Notes: a model not told the origin generated them from the letters alone. Positions 37,858 through 47,578 are shown, numbered from the stretch's first letter. The stretch is 64,000 bases of DNA from Cryobacterium sinapicolor (GCF_004403465.1 NZ_SOGQ01000012.1:21633-85632), one strand, 5' to 3'. Translations and numbers: made by a program.

Positions 37858-38688
37858 ATGAGCCTTCGACGATCCATCTACAAGTCGCCGGCGCAGATGC
37901 GGTTGATGATCGCGCCCGGACTGGCCACGGCCGCATCCCTGGATGCGGCCCGTGCGGCCATCCGGGTCGGCGCGACAACGCTCGACCTCGACGCCGCGGC
38001 CGAAGCCGCCATCGTCGCTCGGGGCGGCCTGCCCAACTTCAAGCTGGAGCAGGGCTACGACCACACGGTCTGCGCTTCCGTCAACGACGATGTCGTTCAC
38101 GGAATCCCGGGGGCGCGCGTGTTGGCCGCCGGCGACATCGTGTCGATCGACAGTGGGGCCATCATCGATGGCTGGAACGGTGATGCGGCCTTCTCCTTCG
38201 TGATTCCGGACCCGGACCGGCCTGAGGTCGTGACCGAGCGTGAGAAGCTGTCGCACGTCACGGAGCAGTCGTTATGGCACGGGATCGCCCGGCTTTCGGA
38301 GGCGCGGCACCTGAATGAGGTCGGCGACGCCATCGAGGACTACGTCGAGTCCCAGGGTGACTACGGAATCCTCACCGATTACGTCGGTCACGGCATCGGC
38401 CGGTCCATGCACGAGGCTCCGCCGGTGTTCAACTACCGGGTGCGTCAGAAGGGGCCGGACGTGAAGCCCGGTCTCGTGATCGCGATCGAGCCCATGGTCG
38501 TCCTAGGAGCCATCGAGACCTACGTGCGCGACGACGACTGGACCGTCGCTACCAGCGATGGCCTGGCTGCCGCGCACTGGGAGCACAGTGTGGCCGTGCA
38601 CACGGACGGCATCTGGGTGCTGACCGCTGCCGACGGCGGCGCAGCGGCGCTGGCCCCGTTCGGTATCACCCCCGTTCCGCTCGCGTAA
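37858..38688 (+). CDS. map: Methionine aminopeptidase, type I
   Basis: Removes N-terminal methionine from new proteins. From ATG 37858 it has 276 residues; GTG 37810 would add 16. Metal ligands fit the family: D in SIDSGAIIDGWNGDAAFS (two Asp), His in DYVGHGIGRSMHE, Glu in AIEPMVV and Glu in WEHSVAV. It belongs to the secY-adk-map group and precedes the PTS genes after about 120 bases. Confidence 0.95.
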   Translation: MSLRRSIYKSPAQMRLMIAPGLATAASLDAARAAIRVGATTLDLDAAAEAAIVARGGLPNFKLEQGYDHTVCASVNDDVVHGIPGARVLAAGDIVSIDSGAIIDGWNGDAAFSFVIPDPDRPEVVTEREKLSHVTEQSLWHGIARLSEARHLNEVGDAIEDYVESQGDYGILTDYVGHGIGRSMHEAPPVFNYRVRQKGPDVKPGLVIAIEPMVVLGAIETYVRDDDWTVATSDGLAAAHWEHSVAVHTDGIWVLTAADGGAAALAPFGITPVPLA

Positions 38689-38807
38689 TCGCACGCTCCC
38701 TGAATCAGCCACACTCGGGGGCGGGAACTTGGTCTCCACGGTTGCCCGGACGCGGGAGGATGGAGGAGAGGGCACAGCGTCCTCTCGATTCAGGGGAAAG
38801 CGATTCC

Positions 38808-39137
38808 ATGAAGATTCTCGTCGTCTGCGGTGCCGGAGCCTCCAGCGCCTTCGTTGCACACCGGGTTCGCCACACCGCGGCGGGCCGTGGTCTGGATGTG
38901 CACGTCTCCGCGGGCAGCGAATCGGATCTGCCGTCCTCCCTCGGCCCGGTCGACGTGCTCCTGGTGGGTCCCCACCTGGCACCCCGGTTCGAGAAGATCC
39001 GCGCGCAGGCCGTGCGCGCCGGGGTCGGCGTCGCACTGCTCGAGGCCACTGTCTTCGCGTCGCAGAACGGCGACGAGGCACTCGACGCCGCCATCTATGC
39101 CTACAAGACGCGCGACTGGGCCGAAACGGCGAAGTAG
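38808..39137 (+). CDS. Orphan PTS EIIB protein, lactose/cellobiose-like fold
   Basis: A 109-residue cytosolic phosphotransferase subunit. MKILVVCGAGASSAFVAHRV contains the active-site Cys in the CGxGxxSS loop of EIIB proteins. DVLLVGPHLAPRFEKI and the last helix match the chitobiose/cellobiose-type IIB fold. Start ATG 38808 has AGGGGAAAG upstream. An EIIA gene follows after four bases. No EIIC permease is nearby, so the pair may be regulatory or serve a distant permease. Confidence 0.78.
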   Translation: MKILVVCGAGASSAFVAHRVRHTAAGRGLDVHVSAGSESDLPSSLGPVDVLLVGPHLAPRFEKIRAQAVRAGVGVALLEATVFASQNGDEALDAAIYAYKTRDWAETAK

Positions 39138-39141
39138 CGCG

Positions 39142-39630
39142 ATGACGGGCGAAATTCTCGAACTGGGCAACGTGATGGCCGCCGGATCGGCCACGGGAAG
39201 GTTCGACGCCATCCGGGAGGCCGGCGGGCTGCTCGTCGAGGCAGGTGCGGTGAGCGATGACTACATCGACGCGATGTGCGACCGTGAAGCCAGCGTGTCG
39301 ACCTACATGGGAAATTTCCTTGCCATCCCGCACGGGACCAACGATGCCAGGGAATCCATCGTCCGATCGGCCCTGTCACTCGTGCGGTACGCCGAACCGA
39401 TCGATTGGAACGGCCAGCAGGTGCGTTTTGTGGTCGGGATCGCGGGGCGTGGCAACGAACATCTCGACATCCTGCAGAAAATCGCGATCGTCTTCTCGGA
39501 CGCGGACGAGGTTCAGAAACTGATCGACGCCGGCACGGCGGAGGACATCCTCATGCTCCTCACGGCGAATGCCGGGAATCCCGTTCCGGATTATAGGGAA
39601 GAATTGCCAAAAGGCAACTCAGTACCATAG
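39142..39630 (+). CDS. Orphan PTS EIIA protein, mannitol/fructose type
   Basis: A 162-residue PTS_EIIA_2-type subunit that receives phosphate from HPr on His. The active-site motif is YMGNFLAIPHGTND, with the histidine at about residue 64. VRFVVGIAGRGNEHLDILQKIA and the C-terminal helix follow the family. ATG 39142 is the chosen start; the earlier in-frame region overlaps the IIB gene. Lying between map and infA, it sits in a translation block. Mixed types (cellobiose-like IIB with mannitol-like IIA) are unusual. Confidence 0.82.
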   Translation: MTGEILELGNVMAAGSATGRFDAIREAGGLLVEAGAVSDDYIDAMCDREASVSTYMGNFLAIPHGTNDARESIVRSALSLVRYAEPIDWNGQQVRFVVGIAGRGNEHLDILQKIAIVFSDADEVQKLIDAGTAEDILMLLTANAGNPVPDYREELPKGNSVP

Positions 39631-39649
39631 AGTAAATCCTTGGTGTCTG
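39604..39649 (+). promoter_or_regulatory. Candidate infA promoter with shared start motif
   Basis: TTGCCA (39604-39609), 18 bases, TAGAGT (39628-39633), then three bases and TCCTTGGTGTCTG (39637-39649). The last 13 bases recur at the same distance behind the -10 of the rplM promoter. The -35 overlaps the end of the EIIA gene. Confidence 0.6.
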
Positions 39650-39725
39650 ATGCCCGCGTAGGCGGCGTGTCATTTCATCACAATCCACGCACGACCAGCA
39701 ATCAATACCCTAGCGATAGTGAGTT

Positions 39726-39947
39726 ATGGCCAAAAAAGACGGTGTCATCGAAATCGAGGGCGCAGTAGTCGAAGCTCTTCCCAACGCGATGTTCCGCGTT
39801 GAGCTGACCAACGGCCACAAAGTTCTTGCCCACATTTCAGGCAAGATGCGTCAGCACTACATCCGTATCCTCCCGGAGGACCGCGTGATCGTCGAGCTGA
39901 GCCCGTACGACCTGACTCGCGGCCGGATCGTTTACCGCTACAAGTAG
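39726..39947 (+). CDS. infA: Translation initiation factor IF-1
   Basis: OB-fold factor that binds the ribosomal A site during initiation. It has 73 residues, exactly family length: [20 protein letters not shown] and [24 protein letters not shown] 39726. It begins the infA-rpmJ-rpsM-rpsK-rpoA-rplQ series. Confidence 0.97.
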   Translation: MAKKDGVIEIEGAVVEALPNAMFRVELTNGHKVLAHISGKMRQHYIRILPEDRVIVELSPYDLTRGRIVYRYK

Positions 39948-40013
39948 AGAGTGCTGTAAGTAACGGCCCGAGGCGTTCCTGGGGTACGAAGACAGCGAAT
40001 ACAAGGACACACC

Positions 40014-40127
40014 ATGAAGGTCAAGCCCAGCGTCAAGAAGATCTGCGACAAGTGCAAGGTCATCCGCCGTAACGGCAACGTGATGGTCATTTGCGAGAAC
40101 CCTCGTCACAAGCAGCGTCAGGGCTGA
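40014..40127 (+). CDS. rpmJ: 50S ribosomal protein L36
   Basis: A 37-residue zinc-ribbon ribosomal protein. It reads [20 protein letters not shown] at the start with ligands Cys11, Cys14, Cys27 and His32 in the C+ arrangement. It follows infA by 66 bases with an AAGGACACACC site. Cys-type L36 is expected under zinc-replete conditions. Confidence 0.95.
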   Translation: MKVKPSVKKICDKCKVIRRNGNVMVICENPRHKQRQG

Positions 40128-40278
40128 TCGCGGCCCGTTCGATCTCGGTCGAACCCGTCGCGATGCAACTGAATACAGAAAATAGCAGTGCCGGGAACCC
40201 TGCGGGGGGACACCATCGGTTGGAGGCCGATGAACAGGCACTGTTACAGACCTCCACTCATATACAGGAGAAGCCACA

Positions 40279-40653
40279 ATGGCACGTCTAGCCGGCGTTG
40301 ATATTCCTCGCGATAAGCGCGTGGAAGTTGCACTGACTTACATCTTTGGTGTTGGCCGCACGAGGGCACTCAAGACCCTCGCCGACACTGAAATCGATGG
40401 AAACATCCGAGTCAAGGACCTGAGTGACGAGCAGCTCGTCGCCCTCCGTGACTACATCGAAGGAACCTTCAAGGTTGAGGGTGACCTCCGCCGTGAGGTT
40501 GCCGCTGACATCCGCCGCAAGGTCGAGATCGGCAGCTACGAGGGCATCCGCCACCGCAAGGGCCTGCCCGTTCGCGGCCAGCGCACCAAGACCAACGCTC
40601 GCACCCGCAAGGGCCCGAAGCGCACCGTAGCCGGCAAGAAGAAGGCGCGCTAG
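40279..40653 (+). CDS. rpsM: 30S ribosomal protein S13
   Basis: Head protein contacting tRNA and the 50S subunit, 124 residues. [20 protein letters not shown] and [20 protein letters not shown] are diagnostic. A 151-base gap upstream has no gene. The ribosome site is CAGGAGAAGCC. rpsK follows after 45 bases. Confidence 0.97.
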   Translation: MARLAGVDIPRDKRVEVALTYIFGVGRTRALKTLADTEIDGNIRVKDLSDEQLVALRDYIEGTFKVEGDLRREVAADIRRKVEIGSYEGIRHRKGLPVRGQRTKTNARTRKGPKRTVAGKKKAR

Positions 40654-40698
40654 GCCTCGGCCTGGCCCGCCAAAGCCTTTAGGATTCAGGAGAAATTC

Positions 40699-41097
40699 AT
40701 GGCAGCACCAAAGTCGGCCGTTCGGAAGCCGCGCAAGAAAGAAAAGAAGAACATCGCTGTGGGCCAGGCCCACATCAAGAGCACCTTCAACAACACCATC
40801 GTCTCGATCACTGACACCACCGGTGCGGTCATCAGCTGGGCGTCCTCAGGTGGAGTTGGCTTCAAGGGGTCGCGCAAGTCGACCCCGTTCGCCGCACAGC
40901 TGGCTGCCGAGTCGGCCGCCCGCCAGGCGCAGGAGCACGGAATGAAGAAGGTTGACGTCTTCGTCAAGGGACCCGGATCGGGCCGCGAGACCGCGATCCG
41001 TTCGCTCCAGGCCGCCGGCCTCGAGGTCGGTTCCATCAACGATGTCACCCCCCAGGCGCACAACGGATGCCGTCCGCCCAAGCGTCGTCGCGTCTAA
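40699..41097 (+). CDS. rpsK: 30S ribosomal protein S11
   Basis: Platform protein near the E site, 132 residues. [18 protein letters not shown] and the C-terminal [17 protein letters not shown] are conserved. In most alpha operons rpsD comes next. Here a 184-base gap with a perfect hairpin precedes rpoA. Confidence 0.97.
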   Translation: MAAPKSAVRKPRKKEKKNIAVGQAHIKSTFNNTIVSITDTTGAVISWASSGGVGFKGSRKSTPFAAQLAAESAARQAQEHGMKKVDVFVKGPGSGRETAIRSLQAAGLEVGSINDVTPQAHNGCRPPKRRRV

Positions 41098-41118
41098 CCA
41101 ACCGGCATCTCGCCATCG

Positions 41119-41146
41119 GCCGGGCCCGTCAGCAGACGGGCCCGGC
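41119..41146 (+). terminator. Perfect hairpin at the place where rpsD normally lies
   Basis: GCCGGGCCCGTC-AGCA-GACGGGCCCGGC is a 12-bp stem 21 bases after the rpsK stop, without a T-run. It may separate rpsK from rpoA transcription. Confidence 0.65.
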
Positions 41147-41241
41147 TGTGGCGGGTCGTGGGGCATCACCCCTCCCTCGTTCGACGATGTGCTCGATTGT
41201 CGGGCTTGTCGAGAGACACACAACTCAAAACCTCGCCACGC

Positions 41242-41263
41242 AAGTGTCATATAGCGGACACTT
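41242..41263 (+). promoter_or_regulatory. Small hairpin just before the rpoA ribosome site
   Basis: AAGTGTC-ATATAGCG-GACACTT (7 bp) lies immediately upstream of CGAAAGGAATCAAC and GTG 41282. It could influence rpoA translation. The 5' part of the gap has no recognised promoter. Confidence 0.35.
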
Positions 41264-41281
41264 AGCCGAAAGGAATCAACA

Positions 41282-42271
41282 GTGCTTATTGCACAGCGCC
41301 CCACGCTCACCGAAGAGAACATCTCGGAGTTCCGATCCAGGTTCGTCATCGAACCTCTTGAGCCTGGTTTCGGTTACACCCTCGGCAACTCCATGCGCCG
41401 CACCCTCCTGTCCTCGATCCCCGGAGCCGCTGTCACCAGCATCCGGATCGACGGTGTGCTGCACGAGTTCAGCACCGTTCCCGGTGTCAAGGAAGACGTC
41501 ACCGAGATCATCCTGAACATCAAGGGCCTCGTCATCTCCAGTGAGCACGACGAGCCCATCACCGCGTACCTGCGCAAGCAGGGTGCCGGCCAGGTCACGG
41601 CCGCCGACATCTCGGCTCCGGCCGGGGTCGAGGTCCACAACCCCGAACTGGTCATCGCAACGCTGAACGACAAGGCCAAGTTCGAACTCGAGCTGACCAT
41701 CGAGCGCGGCCGCGGCTACGTGTCGGCCACCCAGAACCGCAACGAGTACTCCGAGGCCGGCCAGATTCCCGTCGACTCGATCTACTCGCCCGTGCTCAAG
41801 GTGACCTACCGCGTCGAGGCGACTCGTGCCGGTGAGCGCACCGACTTCGACCGCCTCGTCGTTGACGTGGAGACCAAGTCGGCGATCTCGCCTCGCGACG
41901 CCATCGCATCCGCCGGTCGCACCCTGACCGAGCTGTTCGGTCTGGCCCGCGAGCTGAACACCGCCGCAGAGGGCATCGAGATCGGCCCCGCGCCGGTCGA
42001 CGCCGTCCTGTCGACCGAACTGTCGATTCCGATCGAAGACCTCGATCTGTCGGTTCGCTCGTACAACTGCCTCAAGCGCGAGGGCATCAACAACGTCAGC
42101 GAACTGGTCGCCCTCTCGGAGACCCAGCTGATGAACATCCGCAACTTCGGACAGAAGTCGGTGGATGAGGTCAAGGACAAGCTCGTTGAGCTTGGCCTGT
42201 CCCTGAAGGACTCGGTGCCCGGATTCGACGGTGCCCACTTCTACAGCGGCTACGACGAAGAAACCATCTAA
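41282..42271 (+). CDS. rpoA: RNA polymerase alpha subunit
   Basis: Scaffold of RNA polymerase, 329 residues. The N-terminal domain has [20 protein letters not shown] for dimerisation; the C-terminal domain has [16 protein letters not shown] and [14 protein letters not shown], a helix-hairpin-helix that binds UP elements and activators. GTG 41282 is the start. It is 46 bases before rplQ. Confidence 0.98.
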   Translation: MLIAQRPTLTEENISEFRSRFVIEPLEPGFGYTLGNSMRRTLLSSIPGAAVTSIRIDGVLHEFSTVPGVKEDVTEIILNIKGLVISSEHDEPITAYLRKQGAGQVTAADISAPAGVEVHNPELVIATLNDKAKFELELTIERGRGYVSATQNRNEYSEAGQIPVDSIYSPVLKVTYRVEATRAGERTDFDRLVVDVETKSAISPRDAIASAGRTLTELFGLARELNTAAEGIEIGPAPVDAVLSTELSIPIEDLDLSVRSYNCLKREGINNVSELVALSETQLMNIRNFGQKSVDEVKDKLVELGLSLKDSVPGFDGAHFYSGYDEETI

Positions 42272-42317
42272 AGCAGTCGTTCAGACTGACTTTCGACTTT
42301 GATACTGGAGATAACCA

Positions 42318-42836
42318 ATGCCTACGCCCACTAAGGGAGCCCGCCTCGGAGGCGGACCGGCCCACGAGCGCCTCATGCTCGCCAACCTGGCCGCATCCCT
42401 GTTCACCCACAAGTCCATCAAGACGACCGAGACGCGCGCCAAGCGCCTGCGTCCGGTCGCCGAGCGACTGATCACCTTCGCAAAGAAGGGCGACCTTCAC
42501 GCCCGCCGTCGCGTGCTCGCCACCATCGGCGACAAGACCGTCGTGCACGAGCTCTTCACCGAGATCGCACCTCAGGTCGCTCTTCGTGAGGGCGGCTACA
42601 CCCGCATCACGAAGCTCGGCTTCCGCAAGGGTGACAACGCTTCGATGGTGCAGATGGAGCTCGTTCTCGAGCCCGTCACCCCGAAGGTCAAGCGCTCCTC
42701 CGTCAAGGCTGCTTCCAAGCCTGCCGCGGCAGCGCCCGTTGTCGAGGCTCCGGCCGAGGTCGTCGCCGAGGACGCAGCGCAGGGCGCTGACGTCGTCGAG
42801 GGTGACGTCGCCGCCGACGCTGAGGAATCCAAGTAA
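42318..42836 (+). CDS. rplQ: 50S ribosomal protein L17 with C-terminal tail
   Basis: Tunnel-exit region protein. The core of about 120 residues ([20 protein letters not shown] to QMELVLEP) is followed by a 50-residue Ala/Glu/Val-rich acidic tail, giving 172 residues. It ends the alpha-operon block with a strong terminator. Confidence 0.97.
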   Translation: MPTPTKGARLGGGPAHERLMLANLAASLFTHKSIKTTETRAKRLRPVAERLITFAKKGDLHARRRVLATIGDKTVVHELFTEIAPQVALREGGYTRITKLGFRKGDNASMVQMELVLEPVTPKVKRSSVKAASKPAAAAPVVEAPAEVVAEDAAQGADVVEGDVAADAEESK

Positions 42837-42881
42837 GCACACTGTGCTGACTCGGCCCAGCTGAATCGCTGCGTTGAATCG

Positions 42882-42912
42882 AAAGGGGCCCGACTTCGGT
42901 CGGGCCCCTTTT
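42882..42912 (+). terminator. Intrinsic terminator after rplQ
   Basis: AAAGGGGCCCGAC-TTCG-GTCGGGCCCCTTT forms a perfect 13-bp stem with a UUCG loop and four Ts. It ends the long ribosomal block. Confidence 0.95.
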
Positions 42913-42967
42913 CCGTGCCCGGGCAACGGCCTATCGTCCCTGCGGCACCCCGGCTACGGTATGCGCC

Positions 42968-44023
42968 ATGGAACGCCCGACTGGAACCCGGACTGCGACC
43001 CCGAGCAGGAGCGTGGCACTGCCGATCGACGCGCTTGGGGCGTCCCATCCGGAGATCGTAAGGTGGCGTCCGGCAACGGTGGCGGACGTCGATGACCTGT
43101 GGCGGTTCACCCGGATCGTGGGGAAGGCAGACCATCCCCACCACCTGACGACGCGGGAGGGAATCGTGCGGGACTTCGGCCTGTCGTACTTCGACCCGGA
43201 GCAGGACTCCCTGATCGGGGTCGCTCGCGACGGCACCCTCGCGGCGACGGGGATGGTGATGGCGCCGCCTCGGCGCGAGACCCTGGCCCGATCGATCCTG
43301 GTCGGCGGGGTGCACCCGGACTACCGCGGGCGCGGTATCGGCCAGGAACTGCTCACGTGGCAACTGGGCCGGGCCGAGCAGCAGCTGGCCATCGCGGCCC
43401 CCGCAGTTCCGCGATGGATCCTGGCCTACACCGACGAGGCCGCCTACCGCAGCGTCCGGTTGTTCCGGCGCCTGGGCATGGAATGCGCGCGGTACTTCCA
43501 ATCACTCGAGCGGCGCCTCGACCAGCCGATCCCGGAGATCGACCTTCCGGGCGACGTCCGCGTCATCCGGTACACCCCGCAACTTTCCCGGGCCGCTCAC
43601 GCGGCGCGGAACTCGTCGTTCCGGGACCATTGGGCGAGCCAGCCGATGAGTGACGAAGCCTGGGACTCCTTCGTGACGAGTCGCATATTCCGCCCCGACC
43701 TCTCGTCTCTGGCCCTCGCGGCCGGTCGCGACGGATCCCAGCAGGTCGTGGGGTTTGCCCTCGCCACGGTCAACCAGGACGACTGGGTCAACCAGGGTTA
43801 CACCGGCAGCCACGTCGACCTCGTCGGCGTGATCGACGGATGGCGCGGCAAGCGCATCGCGCGGGCCCTGCTGTCCGCGCACCTGCGCGCCGCACGCACC
43901 GAGGGTCTGGCTCGGGCGACCCTGATCGTGGACTCCGAGAGTCCGACCGGCGCGCTCAACCTATATCTGGGGATGGGGTTCACGCCCACCACCCGCAGGC
44001 TGGCCTTCACCGTCGAACTCTAG
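42968..44023 (+). CDS. Tandem GNAT acetyltransferase
   Basis: A 351-residue protein with two GNAT folds. The first has the acetyl-CoA motif GGVHPDYRGRGIGQELL (about residues 114-130). The second has VDLVGVIDGWRGKRIARALL (about 279-298). Mycothiol synthase has a similar two-domain layout, but I cannot see enough to call it MshD. Start ATG 42968 overlaps no neighbour. It is convergent with the acyltransferase, with only 10 bases between the stop codons. Confidence 0.75.
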   Translation: MERPTGTRTATPSRSVALPIDALGASHPEIVRWRPATVADVDDLWRFTRIVGKADHPHHLTTREGIVRDFGLSYFDPEQDSLIGVARDGTLAATGMVMAPPRRETLARSILVGGVHPDYRGRGIGQELLTWQLGRAEQQLAIAAPAVPRWILAYTDEAAYRSVRLFRRLGMECARYFQSLERRLDQPIPEIDLPGDVRVIRYTPQLSRAAHAARNSSFRDHWASQPMSDEAWDSFVTSRIFRPDLSSLALAAGRDGSQQVVGFALATVNQDDWVNQGYTGSHVDLVGVIDGWRGKRIARALLSAHLRAARTEGLARATLIVDSESPTGALNLYLGMGFTPTTRRLAFTVEL

Positions 44024-44033
44024 CGCTCCCCGG

Positions 44034-45938
44034 TCACGGCAGCAGCAGCGGCGGCCGGGGAACCGCTGACCCGGCAGGGTCCGGCAGGCGATACACCTCG
44101 AGGCCCGGCTCCGGCGGGGGCTCGGCGAGCCGTTTCAGTGCGGCTCGAATGGCGTCGGCGTAGATCCGGCCGCCGGCCGGACCGGGATGGATGTTGTCCT
44201 CGGCGAGCACCTCGGTGTGCGGCGCGATCGCGGCGTGCCAGTCGGCCAGCTCGACCTGGCGGTGACGCGCCGAGAACCGGGCCAGGTCTTCGTTCACCCC
44301 GGCCGTCCAGTCACGCTCCGCGAAGGCAGTGACCAGGATCAGCTCCCGGTCAGGGCCGATCACGGTGCGGATCGCCGCCAGCTGACTCGCCCGGATCGGG
44401 CCGTTGGTGCCGAGACCGACGACGACGACCGGCCGAAGGGTGCCCGCCTCGGCCTGGGCGGCCAGGATGTCGGGAGCGGCCCCCATGCCACGGGACACAG
44501 TGGCGTCGATCGCGATCCCCGGAAAGTCCGCCTGCAACTCGGCTGCCGACGCGAGCATGACCGAGTCGCCCACCGCCGTGATCAGGTCCCCGGGCGCCGG
44601 ACGGTCAAGGGCGCTGGCGGCCGGCCGGGACGTGCGCCGGGCGGCCTGCTCGGCCTGCCGTTCCGCAGCATCCACCGCCTTCTCGCCGCGTTCGATCTCG
44701 TTCTGGGCGCTCGTCTGGGTGGGAGCGGTGACCAGGGCCGCGGTCGTGCCGGTCGTCAGGAACAGGGCGGTGGCGCCGACCAGGCCGAGGAGGACGAACC
44801 GGCCGCGCACCCCCGTCATGCGGGAATTGAGACGACGGATGCTGCCGCGCACCCCCGTCGTGCGCACCGGAAGTTCGAGCCAGCGGTACGACGCACCGGC
44901 CGCCAGCAGTGTCAGCGCGCCTGCCAGCATCCCGACTCCAATGCCCGTCAGCACGGGCTGTGACACGCCGGCCGCAGGCCACGCCGCCTGAACGAGCACG
45001 AGCACCGGCCAGTGCCACAGGTAGATGCCGTAGGAGCGTTCGCCCAGGTAGCGGAGCGGCCCGGTGTCCAGCGCCGGGCCGAAGCCGGGCCCGCGCACGG
45101 CCGCCCAGATCACGACCGCGGTCAACAGGCTCACCAGCAGCAGTCCGCCGCGATAGGTCACCATCCCGGTGTCGGGCAGGGTGAGCGCCGCGACCAGCAG
45201 CCCGGCGAGGGCGGCCACGCCCAGCCGCGAGCGCCAGCGGCCGAGCAGGGCGGCGAGGCGGGGAGCCGGACCGCTCGGGAAGCCGGAACGGCGCAGCAGC
45301 AGGGCGAGCGCCGCGCCGGTGAAGAGCCCGAAGCTATGCGTGTCCGAGCCGTAGTACACCCGGGTGGGGTCGACGGCCTCGTACAGCAGCCCCATCCAGG
45401 CGGCGGAGGCCAGAGCCAGGGCGGCGACCAGTGCCAGGCGCAGCCAGCCGTTCCGCACCAACAGGAGTCCGAGGAGGGCGAACGGCCAGACCAGGTAGAA
45501 CTGCTCCTCGACCGCCAGCGACCACAGGTTGCGGAACAGTTCCGGCGCCGTGGCGCTGAAGTAGCTCGCCGAGCCGGCGATCGACACCCAGTTGTAGCCG
45601 AAGGTGATCGCGCCGACCAGCTGCCAGCCGAGGCCCACCAGCACGTCCCCGCCGATCAGCCAGGCGGCCGTGCACAGAATCAGCACCAGTGGGATCAGCG
45701 GCGGCACCAGGCGCAGGGCCCGTCGTTTCCAGAAGCGGCCGAGCGCGATCCGTCCGGTTTCGTCCCGTTCGCCGATAAGCAGACCCGTGATCAGGAAGCC
45801 GCTGATCACGAAGAAGACGTCGACCCCGATGAACCCGCCGGGCAGGACCGCCGGGAAGAAGTGGAACACGACGACCAGAGCCACGGCGATGCCACGCAGG
45901 CCGTCGAGACCGGCCAGGCGTTTCGGGTGGACGCTCAC
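44034..45938 (-). CDS. OafA/YrhL-type membrane acyltransferase with SGNH domain
   Basis: Transfers acyl groups to cell-surface glycans (OatA-like layout). The start is uncertain: GTG 45938 (634 residues) precedes [23 protein letters not shown] 46010 is an alternative. Acyltransferase_3 motifs are [29 protein letters not shown] and [14 protein letters not shown], with about ten membrane helices. After a coiled-coil linker a C-terminal SGNH domain has GDSVMLAS (Ser), GLGTNGP (Asn) and [10 protein letters not shown] (Asp/His), so the hydrolase-fold triad is complete. The strand opposite truA remains open but is not part of the gene. Confidence 0.87.
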   Translation of the reverse strand: MSVHPKRLAGLDGLRGIAVALVVVFHFFPAVLPGGFIGVDVFFVISGFLITGLLIGERDETGRIALGRFWKRRALRLVPPLIPLVLILCTAAWLIGGDVLVGLGWQLVGAITFGYNWVSIAGSASYFSATAPELFRNLWSLAVEEQFYLVWPFALLGLLLVRNGWLRLALVAALALASAAWMGLLYEAVDPTRVYYGSDTHSFGLFTGAALALLLRRSGFPSGPAPRLAALLGRWRSRLGVAALAGLLVAALTLPDTGMVTYRGGLLLVSLLTAVVIWAAVRGPGFGPALDTGPLRYLGERSYGIYLWHWPVLVLVQAAWPAAGVSQPVLTGIGVGMLAGALTLLAAGASYRWLELPVRTTGVRGSIRRLNSRMTGVRGRFVLLGLVGATALFLTTGTTAALVTAPTQTSAQNEIERGEKAVDAAERQAEQAARRTSRPAASALDRPAPGDLITAVGDSVMLASAAELQADFPGIAIDATVSRGMGAAPDILAAQAEAGTLRPVVVVGLGTNGPIRASQLAAIRTVIGPDRELILVTAFAERDWTAGVNEDLARFSARHRQVELADWHAAIAPHTEVLAEDNIHPGPAGGRIYADAIRAALKRLAEPPPEPGLEVYRLPDPAGSAVPRPPLLLP

Positions 45939-46043
45939 GGAGTGCGGATGAGCGTCAGAGGGCGGGGGCTGCAGGGTTTCATGGCGGGGAGGACCGAAGT
46001 CCGGGTTCAACGATAACCCGGACCGGACCGTACACTTACCTCC

Positions 46044-46961
46044 GTGATTCTTCCCCCGGCGCCCGACGAGACCCAAGCAGCGGGCACCACTCGGATCAGA
46101 CTCGACATCGCCTACGATGGCACCGGCATGAGCGGCTGGGCGACGCAGCCGGGCCTCCGCACGGTGCAGGGCCAGATCGAGGCCGGGCTGGCGGGCATCC
46201 TGCACAGCCACCCGCCGACCCCGATTCTGACCGTGGCCGGGAGAACGGATGCCGGCGTGCACGCCACCGGACAGGTCGCCCACTTCGATCTGAACCCCGA
46301 CCAGGCCGACGGTCTGGTGCGCATCTCCCGCGGCAAGGGCCGGCCTCCGACGCCGCTGGCGGTCATGGTGCAGCGGCGGCTCAGCGGCATCCTCGTCACC
46401 CAGCCCGAAATCGTGATCAAGTCCTCCGTTCTCGCCCCGCCCGGGTTCGACGCCCGGTTCTCCGCGCTCTACCGGCGCTACGAATACCGGATCGCCGACT
46501 CCGTCATCGGGCACGACCCGCTGCAGCGGTTCCGCACCACCTGGCACGGCTTCGCCCTCGACGTGGACGCCATGGACGCGGCAGCCGCGACGCTGATCGG
46601 CCTGCACGACTTCGCCACCTATTGCAAGCCGCGTCCGGGCGCCACGACGATCCGCACCCTGCAGGAGTTCCGCTGGCGCCGCGATCCGGATGGCGTACTC
46701 GTCGCATCCGTTCAGGCCGACGCCTTCTGCCACAGCATGGTGCGTGCGCTGGTCGGCGCCTGCGTCGCCGTGGGGGAGGGCCGCCTGGCCGGGGTCCGCC
46801 TGGTAGACCTCCGGATCGAGCGGGCCCGCACCAGCGAGTTCAAGGTGATGCCGGCCCAGGGTCTCGCGCTGCTGGAGGTCGGCTATCCGGCCGACGAGCT
46901 GCTCGCCCTGCGGGCCCGGGAGACCCGCGCTCGCCGGGAACTCATCGACGACACCGAGTAG
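46044..46961 (+). CDS. truA: tRNA pseudouridine(38-40) synthase TruA
   Basis: Converts U38, U39 and U40 in the anticodon stem to pseudouridine. It has 305 residues, slightly long because of insertions after [17 protein letters not shown]. The catalytic Asp is in [15 protein letters not shown]. Other motifs are [22 protein letters not shown] and [18 protein letters not shown]. It begins at GTG 46044 and is followed by rplM, the usual actinobacterial order. Confidence 0.96.
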   Translation: MILPPAPDETQAAGTTRIRLDIAYDGTGMSGWATQPGLRTVQGQIEAGLAGILHSHPPTPILTVAGRTDAGVHATGQVAHFDLNPDQADGLVRISRGKGRPPTPLAVMVQRRLSGILVTQPEIVIKSSVLAPPGFDARFSALYRRYEYRIADSVIGHDPLQRFRTTWHGFALDVDAMDAAAATLIGLHDFATYCKPRPGATTIRTLQEFRWRRDPDGVLVASVQADAFCHSMVRALVGACVAVGEGRLAGVRLVDLRIERARTSEFKVMPAQGLALLEVGYPADELLALRARETRARRELIDDTE

Positions 46962-46969
46962 CCCGGGAA

Positions 46970-47014
46970 TTGCGTTGCCGGGCCCACCGCGTTAGTGTTA
47001 TTCCTTGGTGTCTG
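46970..47014 (+). promoter_or_regulatory. rplM promoter with shared start motif
   Basis: TTGCGT (46970-46975), 17 bases, TAGTGT (46993-46998), then three bases and TCCTTGGTGTCTG (47002-47014). GTGTCTG at 47008 can pair with CAGACAC at 47026-47032 to make a first-transcribed hairpin. The 13-mer also follows the candidate infA promoter at the same spacing. Confidence 0.65.
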
Positions 47015-47131
47015 TGCGTTGCAGCCAGACACACGAACGTGAGCCCTCCATCGATCGTGTTCCCCCTCTGGGAACACACCCGGAGCGGGATTCACGAACA
47101 CCTCCGTTCGAAACCAGAAAGCAGTTCAATA

Positions 47132-47578
47132 GTGACGCGCACTTATACCCCCAAGGCAAGCGAAGTCCAGCACGACTGGGTCGTCATCGACGCCACCGAC
47201 ATCGTGCTCGGTCGTCTTGCCAGCCACGCCGCCATTCTCCTTCGCGGGAAGCACAAGGCCACGTTCTCTCCCCACATGGACATGGGCGACTTCGTCATCA
47301 TCGTCAATGCCGAGAAGATCGCCCTCACCGGCAAGAAGCTCGACCTGAAGATGGCGTACCGCCACTCCGGTTACCCGGGCGGCCTGACGGCCACCAACTA
47401 CTCGGAGATGCTCGAAAAGCACCCGACCCGTGCGGTCGAAAAGGCCATCCGCGGCATGCTGCCGAAGAACACCCTCGGCCGCGCACAGCTGGCCAAGCTC
47501 AAGGTCTACGCCGGCCCGGAGCACCCGCACGCCGCGCAGCAGCCCAAGCCGTACACCCTCGCCCAGGTCGCTCAGTAG
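47132..47578 (+). CDS. rplM: 50S ribosomal protein L13
   Basis: Early 50S assembly protein. GTG 47132 gives 148 residues; longer upstream frames run into tru[37 protein letters not shown] and [15 protein letters not shown] are conserved. It is followed by rpsI after 49 bases. Confidence 0.97.
   Translation: MTRTYTPKASEVQHDWVVIDATDIVLGRLASHAAILLRGKHKATFSPHMDMGDFVIIVNAEKIALTGKKLDLKMAYRHSGYPGGLTATNYSEMLEKHPTRAVEKAIRGMLPKNTLGRAQLAKLKVYAGPEHPHAAQQPKPYTLAQVAQ

Noticed and set aside
45939..46733. N-terminal 265 extra residues of the acyltransferase
   Set aside because: They lie opposite truA and have no signal or membrane character. The conserved family start is at about 45938.
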